NCBI GenBank assembly: GCA_036925085.1
Contig: JAUPFP010000013.1
Location: forward strand, 1,985,001 to 2,049,000
Source: Brachycybe producta
Taxonomy: Eukaryota > Arthropoda > Diplopoda > Playtdesmida > Andrognathidae
Direction of reading: 5' to 3'
Length of the DNA stretch: 64,000 bases
A program made the translations under genes and the position numbers. Below the pieces are notes generated by a model that had not been told where the DNA came from, did no database searches, and saw nothing but the letters and a program-made list of their open reading frames with translations. Below are positions 22,719 to 34,528 of this stretch, one piece after another (the first letter of the stretch is position 1; the number at the start of each line of letters is the position of its first letter).

Positions 22719-25700
22719 ATGAAGTTTGTAGTTGGATTTTTTTGCTTATTTATCGCGTTTAAAATATGTCATTTCGAAGTAAATATTTCACCAGTTCTCG
22801 AATTATATCGAGGTATGCTTCAAAATATTGACGCTGATTTGTCCAATTCGAATACGGAAAAGTTTGATTATTTCTGGGCACAATTGGCAATGGCTTCGTT
22901 GCGACAAATATTACAATATGATTACGAACATCATGACGAACAGATGTTGGATGGTGTCGTTGGTTTAAGAATGGCTGAAGGCAAGAATAATTTACATATC
23001 CACGACGTTTGCACCACGTGTGCAGTTTTTTTTTGTTTGTTTTAAGGACTTAAGGATTAGGTTCCACATGCAGAGAGAAGGCCGATTGAAATTACGATGG
23101 AAAGTAGAATTTATTTAATTGAACTTTATTTTGCCTACTTCCTGCTGAATAAATAGAATTGAATTATTTTAACAATATATATAAATTCTGTTTTCTGTTG
23201 CATTTTCAGTTGGCGTTTTCTGCACGTGTTTCACCTCAGTTCAGAAGAGTGGCACAACTCAAAACAACGCTTTTTTTAGGAAAATGAGTTTAAAGTTGCA
23301 TTTTTCCTATCTCCATTCTATTGTAGGGGAGCCAAATAAACGGATATTTTGAATAGTCAAAACGGTTTGCTGAGCTTTTTTTGCTCAGCAAAGTAAGCCA
23401 TTGATTCTTCTCATAACTATAAACTAATTTTCCCCCCCAAAAAAGTGGTTTTTTGAGTTGTGACATTCATCTTGCTGAGGTGCGACGTGTAGGATCTTGG
23501 CTTTTAAGTGTTTTAGAAACTAGAAAAAGTAACAAAGGAATTTTATGTTGATATATTTTACAATTCTTATTTTATGGCAGTTTAAAAATGACGACGTTTT
23601 ATGTATTTTTTTTTAGATGTTTTCAAAAGTGTTTTTGAAAGAACTAAAGTGAAAAACAAAAATGGAAAATCTGAAACTGCAATAAATGGGTTTACAATGT
23701 ATTTTAAATGATTTCAACATAAAAAAAATGTTCGTTTACCATTCTAGTTTCTTCAAGCGCATTAAGTTTCTTTTTTGCATATTTTTTTTTATACATTGAA
23801 ACTACGAATGCCTCATTGATGATTTTCATGCTAGTATTTTTTGTTGTTGTAATAAACATTTCACATAAATTTGAAAATGTTTTTTATTGTTTTTAATGGC
23901 CAAATTATAAAAAGATCGTTTCTTAAACAATCCATAAAGTGTTTATTTTTTCAAGATATTACAAAAATTACCTTTATAACACGTTCGTTTGCGCTTCGAG
24001 TTTCAAGTAAATGGCAGAATTAATTTAATCGCTGTTCGAGTTCGTTATTCGAATCGTTGTTAGTTAACGATTTCGTGTTAATCTTAATATACATTATGTG
24101 TATAATATCACTTCCTTAATTGTTAAGTTTGTAAAATTATTTATTATATTCTTTAGAAATGTTTATTTTTTTTTTTTTTGGTATTGTTTTACTTCCTGTT
24201 GTTGACAGCTTCTTATTTTGACACAGTAGCAAGATTAAGAAGGAACAAAATTCTCAGTTCCTTAGAAACAAGAAAAGCAAGTAACGAATCTTATAATAAT
24301 GCTAAGTAAGCACTTTCTTTAAAAATAAACTTTTTATGGAAATTTCATTTTTATTTATATGCTGATTCAAGTAAAAAAAAAACATTAAATTTGCAATAAA
24401 AGTTTATTTTTTAAAGATGTCATTTATAAAAATGTTATTAACAAATTTAATTTTTTTTTTTTTGGAAGTTGCTTCAGAATAATGTTTTTATTCAATTTAT
24501 TACTAGAAATGTTACTGACATTATTCGGTAAGAGGTGGGGTGAGAGCTATTCGATATCCAACAAAATAAGACATTTTTTGTAGAATATCTGAATAGGTTG
24601 GATAATATTTTGAGAGTTGCCATTTCATTACATTTTGCTTTTCCACCTTTTGTTTTGAAAAAAAAAAAAAATGTACAGATATTTATATTTTTTTACGTTA
24701 ATCGGAATTTCTTGTTTTTCTTTTTTAATTTTTTTTTTTAAAAATTAAGAAATATTTTTTTTTTAGAAACTTCTGATTGTAAACTGAGACATGGTGGACA
24801 GATATCGATTTAGAATACAATAAGCTTATTATAAAAAAAATTGCAAGATGATGTTGATTTGAATTTACATTATTAACTGTAATAACAGTTAAAATTCCAT
24901 GCAATTTCAATGTGTCAAGATCACTAATGGTTACTCTTTCATTATTTTTCTCTTTACAGGGCAGTTGGTGGTTCTATTAAAGAGAGTGCCATCGATTCCC
25001 ACCCATTTAAGAAATGAGATTTTGGAGTTAGTGATGTTTGCCAACAATGTGTCCACTTTATCGATTCCTGCAGTCGCCAAGGAAAATTCTTATTATTATA
25101 CAGGTGTCAGCTGTCTTCTGTTCTTTTTTTTGCCATGCTTAAATTAATTATAGTACATGTAGTGTAAACCATTTAACACGAAATGGAAGGGATCTGAATA
25201 TTTTTTCGTGCTAAACGAATTTTGTGTTAAGATGGTTGATAAATTTAGCTGATTTTGAAACTGTTGATTATTCTGTCTTTCAGGAGCAAACAATTAAGAG
25301 AAATTTCAAACTAGACAGTATTTTGGAAACTAGAATGGTAGCCGAATCACTTAATAGTATTTTCTTGTTGTGGTATACCTTACAAAATTAACTTCTTATA
25401 GACAAAAATTAAAAAAATGTCGTCTGTTATGCGTCCGTCTGCTTAAAGTAGATTCATTTTCAAACTCACATAAAAAGCTTACTTTGAAAGATACCAACAC
25501 ACGAAATACCCTTAAGTTAGCCATCTCGTTTCTAAAACCCAATCATGTTTTTTTTCATTTTCACCTGCAATTGATTTGCATCTATTAGAAGCTTCTTAAC
25601 GACTCACAATTTCAATCGCTCTGAATTGGGATAACTTTTGAGGATAACTTGAGGATAACTGAAATAGGAAATAACCAGAGTTCGAAACACTTTAAAAACC

Positions 25701-28700
25701 ACCTTAAAAGAAAGCATTTTTATGCTATTCTAAGGAACCAGGATTGCAAATATATTTTGTTATCCGATTTCTCATGTTACCCGATTTTTGACTTGTATAT
25801 TTTTGTGGTCTCTTTTTTTCTTCTACTTATTATAGTGTTGGGACCGGTGACAGATGAACACTTTTGGGAGCACGATTATCCGATAAGAAAAACGAAATTC
25901 GATTTAGTGGACAATGTGAATTCCAGTGAAGAATTACTTAATGAAGACATGTCGGATAAATGCATATCTGAAATACTTGGAGCAGGGTAAAACGCCTTTT
26001 TTTTTGGCATAGTTAACTTATTTACGCTTTTTCTAATCAAAAAGACTGGTTAGAGGTTAGATGTCTGGTTACTATGACTTGTTCAACTAGATCTAGATCT
26101 AATCAGTAGTGTTTTTGATTGAAAAAAAAAATCATAATTGTTAGTTGATTTAAACGGGATTGTTACTTTACAATTAGAATTTTGACCACAAATTGGGAAC
26201 ATTTGCTTGATATTGCATAAAAATCCGAGCCCTAGTTATTAATTTTTGTAATAGATTACTTTTGATTTTCCGACACCTTGTTTTATATTTTTTAATATGA
26301 AAGAAAATTTTTCAGTTGCGCATATTACAGTAAAAGTTTTATTTTCTTATTGACTTTAATAATTTTTTATCAAAAATGTTGTATTTTTTACAATTATCTT
26401 TTTTTAATTTCTTAATAATAATTATACATTTTTGTCGAAGTTTCCAAAAAAAAAAAATATACATTTTTGCACAAATTACTTAAGAACTTTTTTAAATTTC
26501 AAGTTTCTGAAAATGCTATAATTTCTTGAGAAAATTATTTTTTAAAAGATAAAATAAATTATAAAAAATGTCTAAGAAATCATGGCAAAGAATGAATGGT
26601 ATTCATAATAAGAAACTAACAGATAAGTTACTTAAATATTGTAGAACTAAATGCAACCTGACATAAATTTGTTTTGCCTTTTTTTTTTCGAGTTTTTAGA
26701 TCATTTCATAATAAACCGTGTTCCATTTCGGACAAATGTTGGGGCATCATGACTGCTCCTAAGTATAAACTCTACTCACTAACACACGAAATTATTTATC
26801 TTTTGATTGGAGAAACAGTGACGTGATTGCAATTTTATTTCACATTTTTATAAATTTATTATAAATTTTAATGTTTATCTTTGTTTTTTAATTGTATATT
26901 GTTCAGATGGGATGTGGCAATGTGATGAGTAATACTGCAAAAAGATATTGTCACATGGATAATCGATGTCACACTTTGTCAGAGTTACATCAAATGTTTT
27001 GTGCCAATGTCATCCATGAAATGAAACAGCTGGAAGAAGCTGATTTTCCTGGTAACAGACAGGATCTTTTCCTGGAACAAGGTAAATGTGGGTTTGAAAT
27101 AGTTTACGTTTACATTGCAGGAAAAAAACAAAATATGTTGAGAATACTTTTTTTATAATGTCTTTCAAGAAATATTAAAAATAATTTTAGCATTTATTTG
27201 AAACTTTTACGAAATTTGATAGAGGATTTTCATATTTGACATCTTTAAAAAGAAAATAAGCCTTTTAGGGCAATTTTGAAATGAAAAGAGCAACAACCAC
27301 CGAGGTGGCTTAACTCTTATGTTAGAGAAAAGTGTCTTGATTGAACGGGGCTGTTAGTTGTATATGAACCTGTCTTTAAGGTAGTGTCCAGATTTGTAAA
27401 ATTAAAAAAGGGACACAAAATATAATTTCAAAAAATAAAAGTAAACATTACTTGAGGTGGTTTTAAATGATAAACGACTTTCAAACTCTGTATTTCGTCC
27501 TTCAGGAGAAAAATTAAAAAAAAAACTTGAAATGTGATTTAGAAACTAGAACGGCAGCTCAATCACTTAACGCCTTTTTGATGTTGATAGCTTTTAAAAT
27601 ACGCGTTTTACGTGAGTTTGAAAATGACATAACTTTAAGAAGACAACGTTTAGCAGACGATATTTTTTTAGTTTTGTCTATAAAAAGTTTGTTATGAAAA
27701 ATATCAGCTTGAAAATGGCTTTAAGTGGCCGAGTCACCCTTATAGTTTCTAAAACTCTTTCCAGTTTCTTTTAATTGTGACTTTGAAATGCCATACAACC
27801 ATGCAGAAAATGAGAAATTGAGTGATTTGTTTAAATTCAAAATATAATCAAAATACGTAATTAGTCACAAATGTATTCACTTTGAAATCAGGCACAAATA
27901 ATTAAAATAGTATGTTCAGATTGGAATCAAAATATTTAATACAAAACATGACAATTTTTTAGTAATATCATTTTTCTTATTATTATTAAGAAATAAATCA
28001 AAATATGGTCAACAAAAAATCACTCCATTTTCCTGAGTAGGTTGCCCACCTCTGCTCTAGAATATAATGTGACAAGGCTGGCCCTTTTGCACCACCATTT
28101 TGTGATGGTGCTGGCTCTGAACCAGCCTCTTGTTTAACTGCACGCGACATTCCGATGGTTCAAGCACTTATACTGATCAATTGCAATTACAATTACAATT
28201 AGTACTCTGCAAGCAGCCAAATAGGCCTATGGAAGAGGGACATAAAAGTCCACATGCAGCATTAAGCATTGTCAAGCACATATACATGCACAATTATAGA
28301 AATGTCAATCTCACAAAACAAAATTATCCCCATTCACCTCTGCCTCAAGAAGAGAGTTCGATTGTCTTATAACTCTAGGAAAAAAAGACCAATAATATGA
28401 ATCTGTCCCTCAGTCTCTCAACGTCCAGTCGTTTTATAAGTCCACAAAAAGACTTCTCAGTTTTAGCCGGGGCCGAATGTGGCCGTCCTCACTCCTCGAG
28501 TTGGAACACTTAGTCTCGACTCGAAAATTTTTGGTATAGATGCATAACAGACTAAACGATCCTGGTTGTCTTTAGCCTGGGTCTGAAGGTGCCAATCAGA
28601 GGGACTCAGAAGGTTTCTGAGGGCCACTGTTGGTGCTGAAGTTGCTGGCTAAAGCCTCTTCCTTGGCTATTTTCACTTGTAGAAAATAAACTCACAACAC

Positions 28701-30643
28701 TTTTATGTGGTATAAAAGTTCTCTTTATATATAACAACTTTGTACTGTTACATGGTTTAATACTTGAAATTGAACATACAATTTACTACTCAAACTGTCG
28801 AATATTACATTCACTCTTTGGAACATTAAGTTAACCAAATCAGCCCAGAATTACTCTCTGTCTGAACTCTAAAAACAGTCTCTTAACTCTTCGAAAACTC
28901 TAATCGAACTGTCCTCAAACATATTTGGCATGGGACTTTCCCCTCTAAGGGAGGAACATCTGTCACCTCAGGGCTCAATGAGTGGCCAACTGGACCAATC
29001 ATTTCCCTGAGCTGAGAATATCACCTTTTAAGGGACTCTTTTCCCAATTTCTCACGGTTCATCTTGGTTCCTCGAATTAACTTGGAATTCGGGCCACCCA
29101 AGTCTATGGACATCTGTGCTCTATGGTGTGCCATCCTGAAATAGGGGAATTTCTACGAGGTGTTCCACAAGTATGGTTATACAGGGTGTCACAATAAACT
29201 CTGCAGAGTCTAAAATGCTAGGTAACTAAAATACTTAGATTTCTAACTAAATTACTTAGAACCTAACTAATCACTTAGGTTATAAAAAGCCTAACTGTGG
29301 TTGCTCTAAAAATTATGAAAATTAACTTTTTTATGCAAAAAGTTGCTGGAAAAAAGTTTATTTTTAAAGATACTGTTGGAAAAGTTATCAATACATTCTC
29401 GGTTACTTTTCTACTTTAAAAAATCGTAAAAAAATATGGAAGTTGCTTTAAAAGTATTCTCGTATTTTTTAAAAACAAATTTGCACGTTACGTATAAAAA
29501 TGAAAAAAATTCAATAATTTTCGTTTTTCATAACATTAAAGTTGCTGTTTGTGGGATTTTGGGCTTCAAGGATGTTTGTAGTATACATTGGTTGAAATTG
29601 ATGCTTTCATGGCAACAGGAGAATGGCTGCTATGTTCGTACCGATATGGCAGGTTTGAAAATGTATTATCACTTTACTTTTAATTGTGGTTCAAAAATAA
29701 AGTTGATAAAACAGTTCATACAAAAATGTAAAATGGTCGACGTTTGTTAACTATAGAATCAACTTTAAGAAACAAATTCATATGTTTGAATTAGAATAGT
29801 AAATGAACTTTGCTAATATGTGTGGACGATATCACAATTTAAATTCTTAATTTTTGTTGGCTAAAAAAGCTAAACTTTGTCATTTTTAAACAGCTACAAA
29901 TGCGTATATTGAAAGATATTATGTGAAAAATATTTTAGCGCACACATCAAGTATCTTCTTTTTCAAACGTTCAGATGATTATGTTTTAGTTAAAAAAAAA
30001 ATTAAAACTTTTTTTGAAATTTTTTTTAGTAATTTTAATTATTGTTGAGCCACATTACTAAATTTGACGAAACTAACAACATTTTGTTTTTCGTTTTGAC
30101 AAAAGTTAAGAAAAAAATGAATCGGAAATTAAATAAGAGGATGGACAAAATACTTTCTGGTAAGTCTCCCTTAAAATTTTAATGTTATACGCTACTTATT
30201 TCTTATACAAAAGTGACATTTAACTTAATTCAACATAAATTATCGAAACTGTTTTAAATTTCATTTTTTTCATAAAAAAACAGATTATGTGTATTTCTAT
30301 CATAAAAAAGCACTTTTTAAAAATGTAATTAAAAAGCATTTAATTTAATTTAAAAACACTTTTTGATTTGCTAAAAGCAGTCGAGAAAAATTATAACAAA
30401 TTCGTTTAGTGACTTTCTCGTGGCTCTTTTATCATGTTCTCGTATTGGCAAATGATGAGTAGAGAAATATGTGATCATGTTCATGTCTTTGTTGTTTTAA
30501 TTTCTTATTCGGATACATTTGGGGGATTTTATTTAGATGGATGTTCTTCTCATAAAACGTCAGTTGCAGCTGGGGCTCTCGGTGTCTGCATTCGTTTTCT
30601 CGTTGAAGATCCACCGTTTTTATCTTCATCTTCTCCTGTCTGA
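22719..30643 (+). CDS. C16orf89/DUF4735 family secreted protein
   Basis: Eight exons join in phase: 22719-22980, 24960-25103, 25836-25986, 26700-26817, 26907-27081, 29542-29652, 30106-30159 and 30537-30643, giving 373 residues. An in-frame ATG at 22704 would add five residues, but the second ATG has the better context and directly starts the signal peptide MKFVVGFFCLFIAF. Family landmarks appear in order: LDGVVGLR in exon 1, FWEHD in exon 3, a PCSISDKCWGIMT-type segment in exon 4, FCANVI in exon 5, CGILGFKDVC and LSWQQENGC in exon 6, and DGCSSHKT at 339-346. These match the C16orf89 family (DUF4735), secreted and thyroid-expressed in vertebrates, of unknown function. The junction after exon 1 uses a GC donor; all others are GT-AG. 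Introns hold copies of the palindromic repeat. Confidence 0.88.
22981..24959 (+). other. Apparent GC-AG intron
   Basis: Exon 1 of the C16orf89 homologue reads into GAAG|GCAAGA, and exon 2 begins after TTTACAG at 24959. Only this junction keeps the frame (phase 1 to 2) and gives an uninterrupted AEGQLVVLLK, matching the family's layout. The intron also contains palindromic repeat copies at about 23508-23760 and 24250-24450. Confidence 0.6.
23508..23760. repeat. Copy of the dispersed palindromic repeat in an intron
   Basis: TTTTAGAAACTAGAAAAAG at the left and CATTCTAGTTTCTTCAAG at the right, with inner arms around 23580-23720. Confidence 0.75.
25285..25710. repeat. Copy of the dispersed palindromic repeat in an intron
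   Basis: TTTGGAAACTAGAATGGTA at about 25325 is followed by inner arms. An outer right end, CGAAACACTTTAAAAACC plus ACCTTAA, is at 25680-25708. It lies in intron 2 of the C16orf89 homologue. Confidence 0.7.
27441..27780. repeat. Copy of the dispersed palindromic repeat in an intron
   Basis: It starts TTGAGGTGGTTTTAAATG, has TTTAGAAACTAGAACGGC, and the right arm has TAGTTTCTAAAACTCTTTCC. Intron 5 of the C16orf89 homologue. Confidence 0.78.
28040..29200. other. Higher-GC stretch inside intron 5, origin unclear
   Basis: Base composition is more balanced here than in the flanking AT-rich DNA. Fragments such as GTTGCCCACCTCTG (28040-28053) look like the end of a hAT element, and TATACAGGGTGTCACAA (29178-29194) resembles a mariner-like terminus. 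It is probably a composite of transposon remnants; no coding frame or long terminal repeat could be confirmed. Confidence 0.3.
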
Positions 30644-31164
30644 TTGATTGAACATCTCTCTTTCTTCTCCATCCTTTTTATCTCTACTTCTTCCAACTTT
30701 CTTTCATTTTTGTTTCATTTTATATTAACTAGAAAAACACTTGAAAATAATTCTTAAACGTAAATACATAATAAGCAAATTAATTATTTTGTATTAAATG
30801 AACTTTTTTTTTATTCATTTCAAAAGGCATTTATTTAACTTAGAAAAATGTATACAATTCATATACTTGTGATTAAATGCTACGATAAATATGTTCCTTT
30901 TTTGTCGTTACTCATTATTTCTTTCATGAGATAATTTGTCAATTTAAATTGCTTAAACTATGACAATCTTTGAATAAAAATTTATTTAAGCATGATAACA
31001 ATTGCCGTTAAATTGCATAAAAAATCAGAAATGGTTATTTTGCACGTTTTATAAACCGCTTTAAAAACTTGTTCATGCAGTTTTAAGTTTTTGATTATCA
31101 ATTTTTTAAATCCAAAATGCATGCCTAATATCTCTATAACTACTTATTTTGCGTTCCAGAAGCA

Positions 31165-31445
31165 GCATTAGGAACTTGAAAGTGTTTATAAACTAGAAGA
31201 GATATAGAAAGAGAGGACCTAAATCACATAGGGGTATTTTCACGTTGATTGTGTTTTAATGAAGCTTTTTATAGTAATTTATGAAATTAACCAAATTCTT
31301 TAGTTTTTTTGACATTACTAGACAATTTTTTTCATTTTTTGTTTGCCAAATTTGAAGTGAATTATATATGCATCAACATAAAATTACCTATAAGGGTTTC
31401 ATTTACGCTTCTAGTTTCTAAAACACTTTCAATTTCTACTTAATG
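31165..31445. repeat. Copy of the dispersed palindromic repeat
   Basis: AAACTAGAAGAG at about 31191 and CTTCTAGTTTCTAAAACAC at about 31410, with CATCAACATAAAATTACC in the right inner arm. Confidence 0.75.
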
Positions 31446-31950
31446 TTAACTTATGAAAACGCGGAATAGTCTAGACTCTAGAGTTCTATTCAATTGCTTT
31501 TTTGCAAACTCTGCATTGAAAGTTGAAAATCCGCCAATATTAATGATTTACTAGTCGAGTTTATAAAACACTAAGTTTTTTTAATTTATTTTCAAAATGC
31601 AAGGATTTAGTTTTGTTTTGTTAAAAGTTTCTTCATTCAACTGAATGTCAGCTTTGATAAATAGTCATATAAGGCATGATTCGCATCAACTCGAATTTCT
31701 CAATACTTATTACGTTAATTCTCTTTAAATTGTATGGAAATTAAATACTGTCACATGATTATTAATGAAAGATTTTTTTTTCTAGACGAAATATGTATTT
31801 TTATATGATATAAAAGAAGAAAAAAATATTAGTCGAAACGGTTTTGTTGTGTAGTTTTCTGATCATCATGGATTAACCATTGATGGATGGATTTCTTTTA
31901 TTAGGCTTTTTTAAAGTAATCTCGTGATTGATCAAAATGATAAATTTCGA

Positions 31951-31966
31951 CCCCCCCCCCCCCCCC
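31951..31966. repeat. C16 homopolymer
   Basis: Sixteen consecutive C followed by ACCC. Confidence 0.97.
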
Positions 31967-32326
31967 ACCCTATACACACACATTTTAGTATTCAATGGAT
32001 ACATCATTAAATAAATATCAGGTACAAGTGTAGGAATTGAATTTTATAATAAGCCTAAACAATCTACATAGGATTACTGAGATTAGTTTTTTTTTATTAT
32101 ACATGTATAATCATATTGATAGTTTCATTGTAAAGTGTATTAATATTTTGCATATTTTTGCCAAATAGATTTACTGTTTAAAATATTATTTTTAAAATTG
32201 GTGTAGAAAACGCAGCAGTTGTTTTGATAATTTTTTTTGAACATTTTTCTAAAAATAAAAACAAAAACTTTTTTTTTGTTGATTTATAAGAAATCTGTAG
32301 CTTAAAAAGAATGTGTAATTGCTATG

Positions 32327-32637
32327 AATCGGATTTTTATGCAATATCAAGCAAATGTTTCTCAATGTGTGACATAAGTGCCAATTGTGAAGTAATCATC
32401 ATGATTAAAGCAACTGCAATTATGCTTTTTCTAATCAAAATGGGTGGTTAGAGGCCCTTAGGTGTCTGGTTACTGTGAGTTATAAACTAGAGTTCTAGCC
32501 TCTAACCAGTGATTTCGATTGAAAAGAAACAATTGTTATTTAATCTAAACAGGATTGTGAAGTCCTGTTACTTCACAATTAGTTCTTGTGCAACAGATTT
32601 AGAAACATTTTCTTGATATTACATAAAATTCCGAACA
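32327..32637. repeat. Foldback element with a partial copy at 26020-26230
   Basis: GGATTTTTATGCAATATCAA at the left mirrors TTGATATTACATAAAATTCC at the right. Inner pairs are GGTTAGAGG/CCTCTAACC and TGTGAAGT/ACTTCACA. The right half also appears, diverged, at 26020-26230 inside the C16orf89 gene (CTTTTTCTAATCAAAA, GGTTAGAGG, TTGATATTGCATAAAA). Confidence 0.7.
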
Positions 32638-33521
32638 ATAGTAATCGTAATTGACCATTTCCTTTATGCAAAGTTATGCATAAATCCAATTACGCTCAAA
32701 ATTTGAAATGCCGGTATTGCTACTAGTCCATATTTCAACAATGTTAAGTTAATAACAATTCTTGCATTAACGATTGTAATTATGGCTAATTATATATTTT
32801 TGTATTAATATTTTGTCTACAGTTTGTTGACATTTAGCCGTTAATGTCAACCTTTTTAATTCAAATAAAAATTCAGAAATGTGCAGAATTGTTTTTGGAA
32901 ATTGTACGTTTTATGCAAATAAAAATAAACCTAAAAATGCAAAATATACAAGAAAATTGTTTGTTTGATGCAGATAAAAAATGTATATTAGATGTATATA
33001 GCAAAAGCACAGTTTTAATTGATGAAATGTCAGAAGCAATTAATAGGTACTGAATCAACAGAAACAATTAACAGAAAACGCAAAATCATAACGATTTGGT
33101 TTAAGAAACTCTTTGTGGAATTTTTTTTTCTAACAAAAGAAATAAGTGAAATTACGTGATTTTATTTAAATTTTCAAAGAGAATGCAATTTGTGCATTTT
33201 ATGCAAACTTTCGGTCTTGTACATTACTTGAATAGCCTCTACTTATCCCAATTCATTCTCGTGTCATGCGAGAACGCATATTATGTATACTAGGTGTGGT
33301 GCCTGCGTTTAAGGTGGGTTATTTGCTATTACCAGAATTAGGAATTAACTTAGAGAGTTAGTTTTGTTAATGTATTTTTTTTTTCCTTTTGATACCGCGT
33401 ACATTTTTTGACTGCTACATAAATCAGCAAATTTAAACATGCACATTTTTTTAAATTTTTAAAACATAAAATTCCTAACCTCAATAATAATTAAATTAAA
33501 AAAACCATGTTTTAAACACAA

Positions 33522-34028
33522 GTCATACCTCACTTAACGTTACCTCTGAGAATGATACTTCGTTATAACGTAGTTGATTCTACAGGAAGCGTGTTTACAT
33601 TTGCAATGACTTCAATGATGACTTGGTTAACGATGATTCGATTAAGATGGTTTATGAACAACGGGTTTTAGAACTCTTGATTATTTTGCCTTTCATTACA
33701 AATTTAAAATAACCTAGAAAGTGTTTTAGAAACTATAAGAGTAGCTCAATCACTTAAGCTAAGGGTATTAACTTTATGTTGAGATCTTTCAGAATAAACA
33801 TTTTGTATAGAATAAATTAAAACAAAGCTTATTTTGAAGATACCAACATGAGAATATCCTTAAGTGACTGAGCTACTCTTCTAGTTTCTAAAACGCGTTC
33901 AAATTTCTCTGAATTTTGCTACTGAAAGACAAAATAATCAAGAGTTCAAGAGGCGTTGTTTACACTTTAAAACCACCTTAACGATACGATTTTTAGAAAA
34001 CGCAATATTATCGTTAAACGAGGTATGA
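33522..34028. mobile_element. Most complete copy of the dispersed palindromic repeat
   Basis: Outer ends: AGTCATACCTCACTTAACG at the left and CGTTAAACGAGGTATGACT at the right. Inside these come GATTAAGATGG / CCACCTTAAC, then TTTTAGAAACTATAAGAG / CTCTTCTAGTTTCTAAAA, then CTCAATCACTTAAG / CTTAAGTGACTGAG, meeting near 33810. The whole unit is an imperfect palindrome of about 507 bp. CATACCTCGTTT-like ends recall Tigger/pogo elements, but no TA duplication is clear. Confidence 0.8.
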
Positions 34029-34190
34029 CTGACTGACTGTGCACGAAGAAATATCACCAAATTCTCTAACATATTTCATATATTTGATATTATTGCTTAC
34101 ATTTTAGTTATAGACATATTTACTGTATGTAGTGCATTTAATTTCATTGTGATATTTTGGTAATATTATCAATATCGGGTGATTATTTTG

Positions 34191-34192
<2 letters not shown>

Positions 34193-34226
<34 letters not shown>
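34193..34226. repeat. (TC)n microsatellite
   Basis: Uninterrupted TC run followed by imperfect TCCC units. Confidence 0.97.
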
Positions 34227-34230
<4 letters not shown>

Positions 34231-34494
34231 CCTCCCTCCCTCTCTCCATCCCTCTTTATCTTTGTAATCGTATATATGATATGGATTTTTGGGGTTTGTG
34301 TGGTTATTAGAACCAAAAACAGAGGGAGAGGATATTGAACGAGATAGAGGTGGGTGAATTAGGACTTAGGTTTAGGTTTTGAGAAGGTCGGAAGGTTACA
34401 TCCTTTAATGCATTGGAAAACATTATCTTTTCTTAATGTAATGTCTTTAATATCTTGGCTTATGCGCTTCGAGCCATGTCCAACTTTTTCCCTT

Positions 34495-34500
34495 TTTATT
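34495..34500 (-). terminator. Poly(A) signal AATAAA
   Basis: On the minus strand AATAAA follows the stop codon of the CUB protein gene by about 29 bases. Confidence 0.45.
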
Positions 34501-34528
34501 TCCTTATTCTGTCTTAAATATGACACTG

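Larger units (their letters stand above)
30644..34494. other. Intergenic region between the C16orf89 homologue and the CUB gene
   Basis: The two genes converge here. The region contains palindromic repeat copies (31165-31445 and the full-length 33522-34028), a foldback at 32327-32637, a C homopolymer and a TC array. A 69-codon frame at 32844-33053 was not accepted as a gene. Confidence 0.5.

Noticed and set aside
24207-24299. A possible extra exon of the C16orf89 homologue with acceptor GACAG and donor GTAAGC
   Set aside because: Its phase does not fit the following exon, and the segment contains CCTTAGAAACAAGAAAAGC, a copy of the dispersed palindromic repeat.
32844-33053. 69-codon open frame followed by a GT
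   Set aside because: AT-biased composition, an in-frame stop directly upstream, no recognisable motif and no partner exon. A chance frame is more likely.
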